A DNA stretch of 64,000 nucleotides from JACDHG01 sp963811585 (GCA_963811585.1 CAWERR010000009.1:186001-250000); one strand, 5' to 3'; shown: positions 8,631 to 18,664, counted from the first letter of the stretch. The notes: generated from the letters alone by a model not told the origin. Translations and numbers: made by a program.

Positions 8631-8707
8631 GGGGGCGATTGTGCCACCTTCGGCTCACCGCGCTGACCGGCTGTCCGGCTGGCCGTGGGGCTGGAGCCGA
8701 GCGACGG

Positions 8708-8713
8708 TACGCT
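8708..8713 (+). promoter_or_regulatory. -10 hexamer of the asparaginase gene
   Basis: TACGCT lies 8 nt before the GTG start at 8722, with no ribosome-binding site between, so a leaderless transcript is likely. Confidence 0.45.
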
Positions 8714-8721
8714 CACCCGTC

Positions 8722-9684
8722 GTGGCTGATGTCGAGATCCTTGTCGAGGTTGTCCGGTCGGGCTTTGTGGAGAGTCGACACGGCGGCTCTGTGGTCGCGG
8801 TTGCGGCCGACGGGTCCGTCGACTGGTACGTCGGAGACGTCTCGACCCAGATCTACCCGCGGTCGTGCAACAAGCCCCTTCAAGCAGCGGGAATGGTGAG
8901 GCTCGGACTCGACCTCGACGGGGAACTGCTGGCGCTGGTGGCGGCCAGCCACTCGGGCGAGCCGTTCCATCTCGAGGGGGTCCGCCGCATCCTCGGCGGC
9001 GCGGGACTCGACGAGGGCGCGTTGCAGACGCCCCCGGACTTCCCGATGGACGACGCGGCAAGGCTCGACTTCATCCGGAGCGGGCGCGCACCCGAGCCGA
9101 TCTCGATGAACTGTTCCGGCAAGCACGCCGCGCTGCTCGCCACCTGTGTCGCCAATGGGTGGCCGACCGACACCTATCGCGATCCCGAGCACCCACTTCA
9201 GGTTGCGGTGGGCGGGGTTTTCGCGGAACTCACGGGCGAGGCGGTGTCGTCGATCGGAGTGGACGGGTGCGGAGCGCCGTTGTTCGCGGCGTCCCTGACC
9301 GGGCTCGCGCGGGGCTTCAGCGCTTTGATGCAGGCGGGGCCCGGAAGCGCCGAACGGCGCGTCGTCGAGGCGATCGTGGCCGCACCTGAGTACACATCTG
9401 GGTCGAATCGCGACGAGTCCGCGCTCCTACGGGCTATCCCCGGTGCGATCGGCAAGGCCGGCGCTGAGGCGTGCTACGCCGTCGCCTTGCCCGATGGCCG
9501 CGCGATCGCGCTCAAGATCGACGACGGTGGAGCGCGCGCCCGGCAGGTTGTGATGGCTGCGGCGCTCCGCCGGGTGGGGCTCGACGGCATACCTGGGGTG
9601 GATCTCGCCGCTGTGGAAGCTACCGGTGCCGTGCCCGTCTTCGGCGGTGGCGAGCAGGTCGGTGAGCTTCGCCCGACGTTCTGA
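8722..9684 (+). CDS. L-asparaginase II family amidohydrolase
   Basis: This 320-aa protein is of the Asparaginase_II (PF06089) family, distinct from the bacterial type I/II and plant types. Such enzymes deamidate asparagine to aspartate. Family motifs are VEVVRSGFVESRHGG near the start, RSCNKPLQAAGMV, ASHSGEPFH, SMNCSGKHAALLATC and GVDGCGAPLFA. The GTG at 8722 matches the family N-terminus and the -10 box; the frame stays open far upstream, but only as the antisense of cysC. It is divergent from cysC, so the 91-bp gap holds both promoters. Confidence 0.9.
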   Translation: MADVEILVEVVRSGFVESRHGGSVVAVAADGSVDWYVGDVSTQIYPRSCNKPLQAAGMVRLGLDLDGELLALVAASHSGEPFHLEGVRRILGGAGLDEGALQTPPDFPMDDAARLDFIRSGRAPEPISMNCSGKHAALLATCVANGWPTDTYRDPEHPLQVAVGGVFAELTGEAVSSIGVDGCGAPLFAASLTGLARGFSALMQAGPGSAERRVVEAIVAAPEYTSGSNRDESALLRAIPGAIGKAGAEACYAVALPDGRAIALKIDDGGARARQVVMAAALRRVGLDGIPGVDLAAVEATGAVPVFGGGEQVGELRPTF

Positions 9685-9710
9685 GCGGCGGCCGGCGAGC
9701 GGGCACCCGC

Positions 9711-9757
9711 TGATTGAGCCTGTCGAGATCGAGGGTCTCGACAAGCACGACCGCCGG
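9711..9757. repeat. Dispersed palindromic repeat, copy 1
   Basis: An inverted pair lies between the asparaginase stop and the XRE gene: GAGCCTGTCGAGATC, then GGTCTCGACAAGCACGACC. It is a diverged copy of the element found at 14720, 46161, 58742, 59133 and 60031-60350. Confidence 0.75.
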
Positions 9758-9796
9758 AGGGTCGGCGGGAGGGTGAGAAGGGTCACGCGTGCTCCA

Positions 9797-9822
9797 GCTT
9801 GCAAATGCTAACTATTGCAAGC
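9797..9822. promoter_or_regulatory. Perfect 8-bp inverted repeat, probable operator of the XRE gene
   Basis: GCTTGCAA, a 10-bp AT-rich spacer, then TTGCAAGC form a perfect inverted repeat 12 bp before the XRE start at 9834. Its AT content stands out from the surroundings. The position suggests autoregulation by the adjacent helix-turn-helix protein. Confidence 0.55.
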
Positions 9823-9833
9823 ACACTCGGGGT

Positions 9834-10283
9834 ATGGCCAAACTCAGGGTAACCAAGCCCCTCGCAGACGGTGCGTCCGAAGCCGCTGCCAAGGTCGGCG
9901 CCACCGCGAAGGCGGGCTCGGCCAAGGTCGGGCAGCGCGCGCAGACCTTGGGGGACTTCCTGCGCGACCAGCGTCGCGGAGCCCAGCTGTCTTTGCGGCA
10001 GCTGGCTGACCAGGCGGGAGTTTCCAACCCGTATCTGAGCCAGATCGAGCGCGGCCTCCGCAAGCCGTCGGCGGAAGTTCTGCAACAGCTGGCGAAGGCG
10101 CTGCGAGTTTCCGCGGAGACCATGTACGTCCGCGCCGGGATCCTCGACCCGGTCAGTGAGCACGAGCGTTCCGTACAGATGGCAGTGCTCGACGACCCCG
10201 GTCTCACCGAGCGGCAAAAGCAAGTGCTGCTCGACATCTATGACGCGTTTCGGTTGGAGTCCGACTCCGCCGTCGCCCGTTGA
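9834..10283 (+). CDS. XRE-family helix-turn-helix regulator (Rv0474-like)
   Basis: This 149-aa DNA-binding protein has an Ala/Lys-rich N-terminal arm of about 45 residues. A Cro/CI-type HTH follows (FLRDQRRGAQLSLRQLA, then QAGVSNPYLSQIERGLRKP), with a short C-terminal helix region (LTERQKQVLLDIYDAF). The gene directly precedes an hbhA-like gene and then a DUF2516 gene, the same order as Rv0474-Rv0475-Rv0476 in M. tuberculosis as I remember it. The ATG at 9834 is chosen over one at 9789, which would place the palindrome inside the coding region. Autoregulation through the 9797-9822 repeat is inferred. Confidence 0.85.
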   Translation: MAKLRVTKPLADGASEAAAKVGATAKAGSAKVGQRAQTLGDFLRDQRRGAQLSLRQLADQAGVSNPYLSQIERGLRKPSAEVLQQLAKALRVSAETMYVRAGILDPVSEHERSVQMAVLDDPGLTERQKQVLLDIYDAFRLESDSAVAR

Positions 10284-10342
10284 CTTCCACAATCCGGTGA
10301 CCTCATCAACCTGAGGTACATCACCACAGAAAGGCAGGAAAC

Positions 10343-10978
10343 ATGCCCCTCAACCCCACGTTGGACAAGACCCGCAAGGACCTGGAGCGCGTCCTCGGCG
10401 AAATCGACAAGACTCCGTTGTATGCCGTCGTCGGCGTCGGCGACCTGGCCGTAGAGAAGATCCGCGGTGCTCGCACCGAGCTGACCGCTCGCGCTGCGAC
10501 CTTTGACCCGCAGGCGTTCCGCAACCAGGCGCAGGCCACCCTGAACGCCCGTGTCGGGTCGTTTCAGGAAGACGTCAAGGCCACTCCCGAGCAGGTGAAG
10601 ACCCTGCCGACCAAGGCGCAAGCGGCGTTGGCTGAGCTCCTTGCGAACGCCCTGGCGACCTACGACGTGCTGGCCGGGCGTGGCAAGGGTCTCGTGACTC
10701 GCGTCAGCCACCAGCAATCCACCAGCGACCTGCACGACCAGGCCAAGAGCACCGTGGCCCGCGCCAAGGCGACCACGACCACGGTCAAGAAGCAGGCAGC
10801 GGCGACGAAGAAGTCGGCGAGTTCCACCGTCGGCACCGCCAAGAAGTCTGCAAGCAAGGCGCGGACCTCCGCGAAGGCGACGACGACCAGTGCCAAGAAG
10901 ACCGCGACTGCAGCGCAGAAGGCCACCTCAGCCGCTGCGGACAAGGTCGGTAACGGACCCGGGGCACCATCTGCATGA
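10343..10978 (+). CDS. hbhA: Heparin-binding hemagglutinin (HbhA)-like protein
   Basis: This 211-aa protein has an N-terminal helical coiled-coil region (DLAVEKIRGARTELTARAA). From residue about 130 a Lys/Ala/Thr-rich tail follows, with repeated KKSA/AKK units typical of HbhA heparin- and DNA-binding tails. In mycobacteria HbhA is a surface adhesin that also binds nucleic acid; here the role is open, since histone-like tails look the same. There is no signal peptide, as is also true of HbhA. A good ribosome-binding site (AGGCAGGAA) precedes the ATG. The XRE gene ends 59 bp upstream, and a strong terminator follows. Confidence 0.82.
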   Translation: MPLNPTLDKTRKDLERVLGEIDKTPLYAVVGVGDLAVEKIRGARTELTARAATFDPQAFRNQAQATLNARVGSFQEDVKATPEQVKTLPTKAQAALAELLANALATYDVLAGRGKGLVTRVSHQQSTSDLHDQAKSTVARAKATTTTVKKQAAATKKSASSTVGTAKKSASKARTSAKATTTSAKKTATAAQKATSAAADKVGNGPGAPSA

Positions 10979-10987
10979 CCTGACAGC

Positions 10988-11023
10988 AAGGGCCGCCGTG
11001 AGCTATGGCTCGCGGCGGCCCTT
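10988..11023 (+). terminator. Intrinsic terminator after hbhA
   Basis: A hairpin with arms AAGGGCCGCCG and CGGCGGCCCTT is extended inward by GAGC/GCTC around a TATG loop, giving about 15 base pairs with one mismatch. It starts 10 bp after the hbhA stop and is followed by a weak T-rich stretch. Confidence 0.75.
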
Positions 11024-11054
11024 CGTTGTGCACGGTCCGCTGCGGGCGGCCGGT

Positions 11055-11060
11055 TACGAT
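11055..11060 (+). promoter_or_regulatory. -10 hexamer of the DUF2516 gene
   Basis: TACGAT is followed by 7 nt and then the GTG at 11068. The arrangement implies leaderless transcription, separate from hbhA, which is closed by the terminator at 10988-11023. Confidence 0.5.
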
Positions 11061-11067
11061 TGTTGGC

Positions 11068-11370
11068 GTGACCGCGCTCATCGACCCCAGTCTTGCTCTT
11101 GAGATCGAGAACAAGTTCCTGCTGGTTCTGTGGCTGGCGCTGCTCGGTGTGAAGGGCTTCGCCCTCTGTGACGCGGTCATCCGGAAGGACGAGTTCTTCG
11201 TTGCCGCAGACAAGCAGAACAAGGTCTTCTGGCTGCTTCTGCTTGGCATCTTCCTCGTCCTGCATCTGCTGTTCGGCGAGTCCATGCTGTTCAACATGAT
11301 CGGCACTGTCGCGGCGATCGTCTATCTCGTCGACGTTCGACCGACGCTGCAGTCCATGCAGCAGCGCTGA
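11068..11370 (+). CDS. DUF2516 family membrane protein (Rv0476-like)
   Basis: This 100-aa membrane protein has three hydrophobic stretches: FLLVLWLALLGVKGFALC, FWLLLLGIFLVLHLLF and MIGTVAAIVYLVDVRP. That pattern and the RPxLQ-like C-terminus (VRPTLQSMQQR) match the actinobacterial DUF2516 family, found after hbhA in mycobacteria. The function is unknown. The GTG start at 11068 follows from the -10 hexamer; the in-frame ATG at 11005 lies inside the preceding terminator hairpin. Confidence 0.82.
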   Translation: MTALIDPSLALEIENKFLLVLWLALLGVKGFALCDAVIRKDEFFVAADKQNKVFWLLLLGIFLVLHLLFGESMLFNMIGTVAAIVYLVDVRPTLQSMQQR

Positions 11371-11380
11371 GCTCCCGCGG

Positions 11381-12160
11381 GTGCCGATGGTGGCCGGGCC
11401 CGACGGCCCGATCGAATGTCTCGTGAGTGGCTCAGGCGAGCCCGTGACCGTGTTTGCTCACGGGCTGGCGGGATCGATCGACGAGACCCGGCCGTTTGGT
11501 TCCGGCGTTGCCGGCACCCGGGTCTTCTTCCACTTCCGGGGGCACGGCGCCACGGTCGGCTCGGAGGCGCCGTGGACGTACGCCGCCTTGGAGCCGGAGC
11601 TCCGTGCGGTGGCCGCCGCGTACGGCGCTCGACGTGGACTGGGCGTCAGCCTCGGCGCCGGGGTGCTGCTCCGCGCCGCGGTCGAAACTCCTGAGCTGTT
11701 CGATCGGCTGGTGTTCGTGCTGCCCGCCACGCTTGACGAGCCTCGCGCCGATCCGGCGATCGAGCTGATGGTGCAGCAAGCCGAGCTTCTCGAACGCCAC
11801 GACCTCGCTGGCCTCACCGCCGCTCTCGTGGCGGACCAGCCGGCTGAGGTGAGAGATCGCGCGGACGTCCGCGTGTGGGCCGAGCGGCGGGCGCGCCGGT
11901 TGTCGGCGACGGCGGTGGCCCGAGGGTTGCGTGAGCTGCCGCCGCAGCATCCGCTCGCCAGCCGGTCGGAGCTGCGCGCCATCACCTGCCCCGTCCTCGT
12001 CATCGGCCAGGAGGGCGACGCAGCCCACCCAGCGAGCCTGGCGCGGGAGCTGGCATCGCTGTTGCCCACGGCGCAGCTCGTGGTGTTCGACCGCGGCGGT
12101 GTGCTGTGGACACACCGAGCCGCCGTCCGATCGCTGATCAGCACCTTCCTCAACACCTGA
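11381..12160 (+). CDS. Alpha/beta-hydrolase
   Basis: This 259-aa protein has an alpha/beta-hydrolase layout: VFAHGLAGSIDE (oxyanion HG), the nucleophile elbow GVSLGAG, acid residue in VIGQEGDAAHP, and catalytic His in LWTHRAAV near the C-terminus. It follows the DUF2516 gene by 10 bp and is probably in its operon. The substrate is unknown. The GTG at 11381 is taken as the start; an ATG two codons later is equally possible. Confidence 0.83.
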   Translation: MPMVAGPDGPIECLVSGSGEPVTVFAHGLAGSIDETRPFGSGVAGTRVFFHFRGHGATVGSEAPWTYAALEPELRAVAAAYGARRGLGVSLGAGVLLRAAVETPELFDRLVFVLPATLDEPRADPAIELMVQQAELLERHDLAGLTAALVADQPAEVRDRADVRVWAERRARRLSATAVARGLRELPPQHPLASRSELRAITCPVLVIGQEGDAAHPASLARELASLLPTAQLVVFDRGGVLWTHRAAVRSLISTFLNT

Positions 12161-12207
12161 CGCTGGTGTCGGTGGCGATGTCGTAGCGGCAGGGTGAGGA
12201 TGCAGGT

Positions 12208-12708
12208 ATGGAGATCACCCTCGTGCAGGGAGACATCACCACGCAGCAGGTCGACGCCATCGTCAACGCGGCCAACCGCGGGATGCGTGGCGGCGGTGGC
12301 GTGGATGGTGCCATCCACCGCGCCGGGGGCTCGGCTGTGCTCGAGGACTGCAAAGCCCGGTTTCCGCACGGGCTCGCGACCGGCGGCGCCGGCTGGACTA
12401 CCGCGGGAAACCTGCCGGCGCGCTGGGTCATCCACGTCGTCGGGCCCAACTACTCAGCCGGCGAACGCGACCGGAGCCTGCTGACCTCGTGCTACGCCGG
12501 CGCGCTCGCCGTGGCCGACGAGCTCGGTGCCGCGTCGATAGCGTTCCCACTCGTCTCGGCAGGCATCTACGGGTGGCCGCTGGATGACGCAGCGGCAGCC
12601 GCGGTCGAGACCCTCCGAGGTGCGGAGACGAAGGTCGCCGAGGCAAGACTCGTGGCGTTCGGCCCAGCGGCGTACGACGCGATCACCAGCGCCCTCGAGC
12701 AGACCTAG
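12208..12708 (+). CDS. Macrodomain protein, O-acetyl-ADP-ribose deacetylase type
   Basis: This 166-aa single macrodomain of the YmdB/MacroD class binds ADP-ribose and typically hydrolyses O-acetyl-ADP-ribose or mono-ADP-ribosyl esters. Signature residues are VDAIVNAANRGMRGGGGVDG (binding loop 1), AIHRAGG, WVIHVVGPNYSAG, and SIAFPLVSAGIYGWPLDDAA (loop 2). The length is normal. There is no adjacent sirtuin or DarT-type ADP-ribosyltransferase gene, so a toxin-antitoxin role is not supported here. Confidence 0.92.
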   Translation: MEITLVQGDITTQQVDAIVNAANRGMRGGGGVDGAIHRAGGSAVLEDCKARFPHGLATGGAGWTTAGNLPARWVIHVVGPNYSAGERDRSLLTSCYAGALAVADELGAASIAFPLVSAGIYGWPLDDAAAAAVETLRGAETKVAEARLVAFGPAAYDAITSALEQT

Positions 12709-12715
12709 CTCGACG

Positions 12716-14614
<1,899 letters not shown>

Positions 14615-14719
14615 GAGAAGAACGTGCGTCCTGTCGATGCGGGTGTTGCCGCCACGCGGCGGCCAATCGATCTTATCCGCGCCCGGGCAGTCCACCGAAT
14701 CGCTGCACGCCCTGATCCG

Positions 14720-14768
14720 CCGGTCGAGCTTGTCGAGACCACTGGATCTCGACAAGCTCGATCACCGG
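14720..14768. repeat. Dispersed palindromic repeat, copy 2 (full palindrome)
   Basis: Near-perfect inverted arms CCGGTCGAGCTTGTCGAGACC and GGATCTCGACAAGCTCGATCACCGG are separated by ACT. The element sits between typA and the SDR gene, both on the minus strand, 11 bp downstream of the SDR stop, so it could act as that gene's terminator. Confidence 0.85.
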
Positions 14769-14778
14769 AGGTGGCCAG

Positions 14779-15528
14779 TCAGGGCTCCCGGTGGACCTTG
14801 TGCTGGGCGGCCTGTGCTCGCGGCCGAACTACCATCAGGTCGATGTTGACGTGTGCCGGCCGGGTGGCGACCCACACGACGGCGTCGGCGATGTCGGCGG
14901 CGGTCAATGGATCTGGCACTCCGGCATACACAGCATCACGCTTCTCCTCGTCACCACCGAACCGCACCAGCCCGAACTCTTCCGTTCTGACCATGCCCGG
15001 CGCGATCTCGGTGATCCGCACCGGCTTGCCGACCAGCTCGAGGCGCAGCGTCTCGGTCATCACCGCGACGCCGTGCTTGGCTGCCGTGTAGCCACCGCCG
15101 CCTTCGTAGGCAGTGCGCCCTGCCGTCGATCCCATGTTGATCAGTACCCCGTCGCCGCTGGCGATCAGCGCGGGCAGGAGCGCCTGAGTCACGTTGAGCG
15201 TGCCGAGCACGTTGACGTCGTACATTGCCTTCCAGTCCTCGACGTTGGCGGCCGCGACCTCGTCGGCGCCGAATGCGCCACCGGCGTTGTTGACCAGCAC
15301 GTCGAGCTGGCCACCGACCGTGTCGGCCAGCCGGCGTACGTCGTCCGGACTCGTCACGTCACACGCAACCGCCAAGCCGCCGATCCGCTCGGCCAGCGAG
15401 TCGATCCGGTCGCGCCGACGGGCCGCGCACACGACGTGGAAGCCATGTTCGGCTAGCGCGGTGGCGGTTGCAGCGCCGATCCCGCTGCTCGCTCCGGTGA
15501 CTACTGCTGTGCCGCGTGCATCACTCAT
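14779..15528 (-). CDS. Short-chain dehydrogenase/reductase (YdfG-like)
   Basis: This 249-aa classical SDR has TGASSGIGAATA for the NAD(P) loop, NNAGGA, the catalytic Ser in NMGSTAG, and YTAAKHG for the Tyr-x-x-x-Lys pair. A PGMVRTE loop follows. RRRD after beta-strand 2 suggests NADP preference. It resembles the serine/3-hydroxy acid dehydrogenase YdfG group, but the substrate is not determined by sequence. It is divergent from mshA. Confidence 0.88.
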   Translation of the reverse strand: MSDARGTAVVTGASSGIGAATATALAEHGFHVVCAARRRDRIDSLAERIGGLAVACDVTSPDDVRRLADTVGGQLDVLVNNAGGAFGADEVAAANVEDWKAMYDVNVLGTLNVTQALLPALIASGDGVLINMGSTAGRTAYEGGGGYTAAKHGVAVMTETLRLELVGKPVRITEIAPGMVRTEEFGLVRFGGDEEKRDAVYAGVPDPLTAADIADAVVWVATRPAHVNIDLMVVRPRAQAAQHKVHREP

Positions 15529-15627
15529 GGGCGGCATTCTTGCGATCGGAGCAGCGCACCGAGTCGCGGGGGTGCAGGAAATACGGGAGACTTGACGGTT
15601 GTTGCGCTTCATGGAGGTGTGAACCCG

Positions 15628-16938
15628 GTGTTCCGACGAGCCGACGTACCGCGTGTCGATCGGCGCGCGCGAGCGTTGAAGCGCGTGGCGATGCTCAGCG
15701 TCCACACGTCCCCCCTCGACCAGCCTGGCACCGGCGACGCAGGCGGCATGAACGTCTACATCGTCGAGCTGTCGCGTCAGCTGGCCGCTGCAGGCATCGC
15801 CGTCGACATCTTCACCCGCGCGACCGAGGGTGACCTGCCGCCCGTCGTCGAGCTGGCTGATGGCGTCGTCGTCCGGCACGTGGTGGCCGGCCCGTTCGAA
15901 GGGCTTACTAAGGCCGAGCTGCCCGGTCAGATGTGCACGTTCGCCCGCGAGGTGCTGCGCACGGAGGCGTCCTACGCATCCGGCTACTACGACGTGATCC
16001 ACTCGCACTACTGGCTCTCCGGGCAGGTCGGCGCGCTGGCCCGTGACCGCTGGGGAGTGCCGCTCGTCCACTCCATGCACACCATGGCGAAGGTGAAGAA
16101 CAGCCTGCTCGCAGTTGGCGACCTCGCCGAGCCGCCCGCGCGGATGATCGGCGAGGAGCAGGTCGTCGCGGCCGCCGACCTGATCGTCGCGAACACCGAC
16201 GACGAGAGTCGCCAGCTCATCGACCTATATGACGCCGAGCCCGACCGGGTTCGGGTGATCAGCCCGGGTGTCGACCTCGCGGTCTTCACTCCTGGCTCGA
16301 CTCAGCAGGCCCGCGCCAGGCTCGGGCTGGCCGCGGACGCCCTCGTGGTGATGTTCGTCGGTCGGATCCAGCCTCTCAAGGCGCCCGACGTCGTGATCCG
16401 CGCAGTAGCCGACCTGCTCGACCGACAACCCCATTTGCGCGACCGACTGGTGGTGCCGGTGGTCGGCGGTCCGTCCGGGTCGGGGATGGACACACCAACA
16501 GACCTGGCCGACCTGGCCGAGTCTTGCGGTGTCGCTGACATCGTCCGGTTCGTCACGCCGCGCACCCAAAGCGAGCTCGTCGACTACTACAGAGCAGCCA
16601 CATTGGTCTGCGTGCCGTCCTACAACGAGTCCTTCGGGCTCGTCGCCATCGAGGCGCAGGCGTGCGGCACTCCGGTCGTCGCGGCCCGCGTCGGCGGCCT
16701 GTCCACTGCCGTCTCCGACGGTCGCAGTGGTGTGCTCGTCGACGGCCACGACCCGGCCGACTTCTCGCGCGCCTTCGAGAGCCTGCTGACCGATCAGGAA
16801 CTGGCCGACCGGCTCGGCCGCGGCGGTGTGTTGCATGCCCAGCGCTTCGGGTGGGCACGTACCGCCGAGGAGACCCTGACGGCATACCGCGACGCGGCTG
16901 ACCTGATGCGTGCCGACGCGCTCGCGATCGCCGAGTGA
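15628..16938 (+). CDS. mshA: D-inositol-3-phosphate glycosyltransferase (mycothiol step 1)
   Basis: MshA transfers GlcNAc from UDP-GlcNAc to 1L-myo-inositol 1-phosphate, the first committed step of mycothiol synthesis. It is a GT4-type GT-B enzyme: donor-loop motif PLDQPGTGDAGGMNVYI, HSHYWLSGQVG, VGRIQPLKAPDVVI, and the ExFG-type PSYNESFGLVAIEAQACG. At 436 aa the length matches. GTG 15628 is preferred because GGAGGT lies 10 nt upstream. TTG 15592 is an alternative 12 codons longer. Neighbours ybjN and gpmA keep the mycobacterial order. Confidence 0.93.
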   Translation: MFRRADVPRVDRRARALKRVAMLSVHTSPLDQPGTGDAGGMNVYIVELSRQLAAAGIAVDIFTRATEGDLPPVVELADGVVVRHVVAGPFEGLTKAELPGQMCTFAREVLRTEASYASGYYDVIHSHYWLSGQVGALARDRWGVPLVHSMHTMAKVKNSLLAVGDLAEPPARMIGEEQVVAAADLIVANTDDESRQLIDLYDAEPDRVRVISPGVDLAVFTPGSTQQARARLGLAADALVVMFVGRIQPLKAPDVVIRAVADLLDRQPHLRDRLVVPVVGGPSGSGMDTPTDLADLAESCGVADIVRFVTPRTQSELVDYYRAATLVCVPSYNESFGLVAIEAQACGTPVVAARVGGLSTAVSDGRSGVLVDGHDPADFSRAFESLLTDQELADRLGRGGVLHAQRFGWARTAEETLTAYRDAADLMRADALAIAE

Positions 16939-17471
16939 CCCCAGCAGTGGGCGCGGCCGACCGGGAGCGTGCCGTCGACACCATCAGGGCCGCCCTCGCC
17001 GAGGCCGGGCTTGACGCCGCCGAGCTGCGTCCGGGCGTCTTTGCGTTCGACTTGCCCGGCGAACGCAAACTCGCGACCCCTTGCCAGCTCGTCGTCGGCG
17101 ACCATGCGCTCGCGGTCCACGCGTTCGTATGCCGCAATCCCGACGAGAACCACGAAGGCGTCTACCGCTGGCTGCTCAGCCGCAACCTCAAGCTCTACGG
17201 GGTCGCCTTCGGCATCGACCACAACGGCGACATCTACCTCGATGGCCGCCTTCCGCTGGCCACCGTCACGGCCGAGCAGGTCGACCGGTTGCTCGGGTCA
17301 GTGCTTTCCTACGCCGACGAGTCCTTCAACACGATCCTCGAGCTCGGCTTCGCATCGTCGATCCGCAAGGAGTGGGAGTGGCGGATCAGCCGGGGTGAGT
17401 CGACCCGCAACCTCGACGCGTTTCGTGGCTGGCTCGACCGCGATGAGGACCCACAGCCGCCGCAGTTGTGA
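16935..17471 (+). CDS. YbjN-domain protein (Rv0487-like)
   Basis: This 178-aa protein of the YbjN / type III secretion chaperone-like fold family follows mshA in most actinobacteria. It starts at a GTG overlapping the mshA stop by 4 bp, so it is translationally coupled. The core is recognisable in the VYRWLLSRNLKLYGVAFGID and DGRLPLATVT strands. Its role is unknown; its fixed linkage to mshA hints at mycothiol physiology or at the adjacent phosphate regulators. Confidence 0.85.
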   Translation: MTPAVGAADRERAVDTIRAALAEAGLDAAELRPGVFAFDLPGERKLATPCQLVVGDHALAVHAFVCRNPDENHEGVYRWLLSRNLKLYGVAFGIDHNGDIYLDGRLPLATVTAEQVDRLLGSVLSYADESFNTILELGFASSIRKEWEWRISRGESTRNLDAFRGWLDRDEDPQPPQL

Positions 17472-17557
17472 CTGCGCGACGTCACCAGCAGCATATTGCC
17501 AGGTCGTCAAGCGGAAACCACGTACCGGCAACGTGTCGACAATCACCTCTGCGCAAT

Positions 17558-17586
17558 TTGGATCTGCCCGTTATGACCCCTACTCT
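17558..17586 (+). promoter_or_regulatory. Promoter of the 55-aa gene
   Basis: TTGGAT (-35, 17558-17563), a 17-bp spacer and TACTCT (-10, 17581-17586) lie about 75 bp before the ATG at 17661. This is one of the better vegetative-type promoters in the window. Confidence 0.6.
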
Positions 17587-17660
17587 GTAAGAGGTAAGGG
17601 ACGCATCCGCGTCTTACGTCGTCACCGGCCCTGCCTGGGCCGCAGAACTTGGAGGAAGTC

Positions 17661-17828
17661 ATGTACACCGCACCGGACGTCGCGCGCGAGATCGGCGCGT
17701 CCAGACGAGCCGAGGCGCGCTGTCATGCCCTCGTATCCGTGGCCCGACTCGCCAACCGCGAGCGTCGCATCAAGCGCCGGATAGCGATCGCCGAGACCCG
17801 CGTCGCCGGCCAGGCGCTCCACAACTGA
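17661..17828 (+). CDS. Small basic protein of unknown function (55 aa)
   Basis: The reading frame starts at ATG 17661 (MYTAPDVAREIGASRRAEAR) and ends at TGA 17828. A strong GGAGGA sits 6 nt upstream and a well-spaced promoter precedes it. The protein is rich in Arg and Ala and probably forms one or two helices (RERRIKRRIAIAETRVAGQ); it has no membrane segment. I recognise no family. Its own promoter and ribosome-binding site make it a convincing gene despite its size. It converges on gpmA, 27 bp away. Confidence 0.65.
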   Translation: MYTAPDVAREIGASRRAEARCHALVSVARLANRERRIKRRIAIAETRVAGQALHN

Positions 17829-17855
17829 CCCTCCTCGCCCAGCGAGGCGGAGACC

Positions 17856-18611
17856 TCAGCGGCCTTGGCTCTTCACCGCTTCGATCGCCTCGGCGGCAGC
17901 GGCGGGGTCGAGGTACTCCCCTCCGGCCGTAGTCGGTCGCATCCGGCTGTCGAGCTCGTAGAGCAGCGGGATGCCGGTGGGGATGTTGAGTCCGACGACC
18001 GTCTCTTCTGACATGCCGTCGAGGTGCTTCACCAGGGCTCGCAACGAGTTTCCGTGTGCTGTCACCAGCACCGTCTGCCCGCTGCGCAGGTCAGGGACGA
18101 TCGCGTCGTACCAATAGGGCAGCATCCGGTCGACGACGTCGGCGAGGCATTCGGTGCGCGGCATCAGCTCGGCCGGGAGGTCGGCGTAGCGCGGGTCGCC
18201 GGACTGGCTGAACTCGTCGTCGTCGTCAATCGCGGGTGGCGGTGTGTCGTACGACCGGCGCCACAGCATGAACTGCTCCTCGCCGTACTGCTCGAGCGTC
18301 GCCTTCTTGTCCTTGCCCTGCAGCGCGCCGTAGTGACGCTCGTTGAGCCGCCACGACCTCCGCACCGGAATCCAATGCCGGTCGACAGAGTCGAGGCACA
18401 GGTCTGCCGTCTGGATCGCCCGCCGGAGCACTGACGTGTGCAGGACGTCCGGGAGCAGGTCGCGGTCAGTCAACAAGGTCCCGCCGCGAGTCGCCTCCGC
18501 GCGCCCCTTCTCGGTGAGCGCGACATCGACCCAGCCGGTGAATAGGTTCTTCGCGTTCCAGTCACTCTCGCCGTGGCGGAGGAGGACGAGGCGGTACGGC
18601 GCGTCGTTCAT
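17856..18611 (-). CDS. gpmA: 2,3-bisphosphoglycerate-dependent phosphoglycerate mutase
   Basis: This glycolytic/gluconeogenic enzyme interconverts 3- and 2-phosphoglycerate. It is 251 aa, dPGM family: phospho-acceptor His in LVLLRHGESDWNAKNLFTG, the ERHYGALQGKDK active-site segment, and the second catalytic His in TAHGNSLRALVKHL. The C-terminus YLDPAAAAEAI matches actinobacterial Gpm1. Its location between mshA-ybjN and senX3/regX3 is the standard actinobacterial arrangement. Confidence 0.96.
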   Translation of the reverse strand: MNDAPYRLVLLRHGESDWNAKNLFTGWVDVALTEKGRAEATRGGTLLTDRDLLPDVLHTSVLRRAIQTADLCLDSVDRHWIPVRRSWRLNERHYGALQGKDKKATLEQYGEEQFMLWRRSYDTPPPAIDDDDEFSQSGDPRYADLPAELMPRTECLADVVDRMLPYWYDAIVPDLRSGQTVLVTAHGNSLRALVKHLDGMSEETVVGLNIPTGIPLLYELDSRMRPTTAGGEYLDPAAAAEAIEAVKSQGR

Positions 18612-18664
18612 CCCCGCACCCTATCTGCGCGGGCGGCGCGTCACAGGCCAGCCGGCCAGCGGGC

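Noticed and set aside
8011..8721. Long plus-strand extension of the asparaginase frame, opposite cysC
   Set aside because: It is Ser/Arg-rich antisense of a clear APS kinase gene and lacks asparaginase-family sequence; the family N-terminus begins at 8722.
12208..12708. Macrodomain as an antitoxin (DarG-like)
   Set aside because: Single short macrodomain with no DarT-type toxin gene beside it.
14779..16080. N-terminal extension of the SDR across the mshA promoter
   Set aside because: The SDR cofactor loop starts 7 residues after the ATG at 15528; the upstream part is antisense to mshA.
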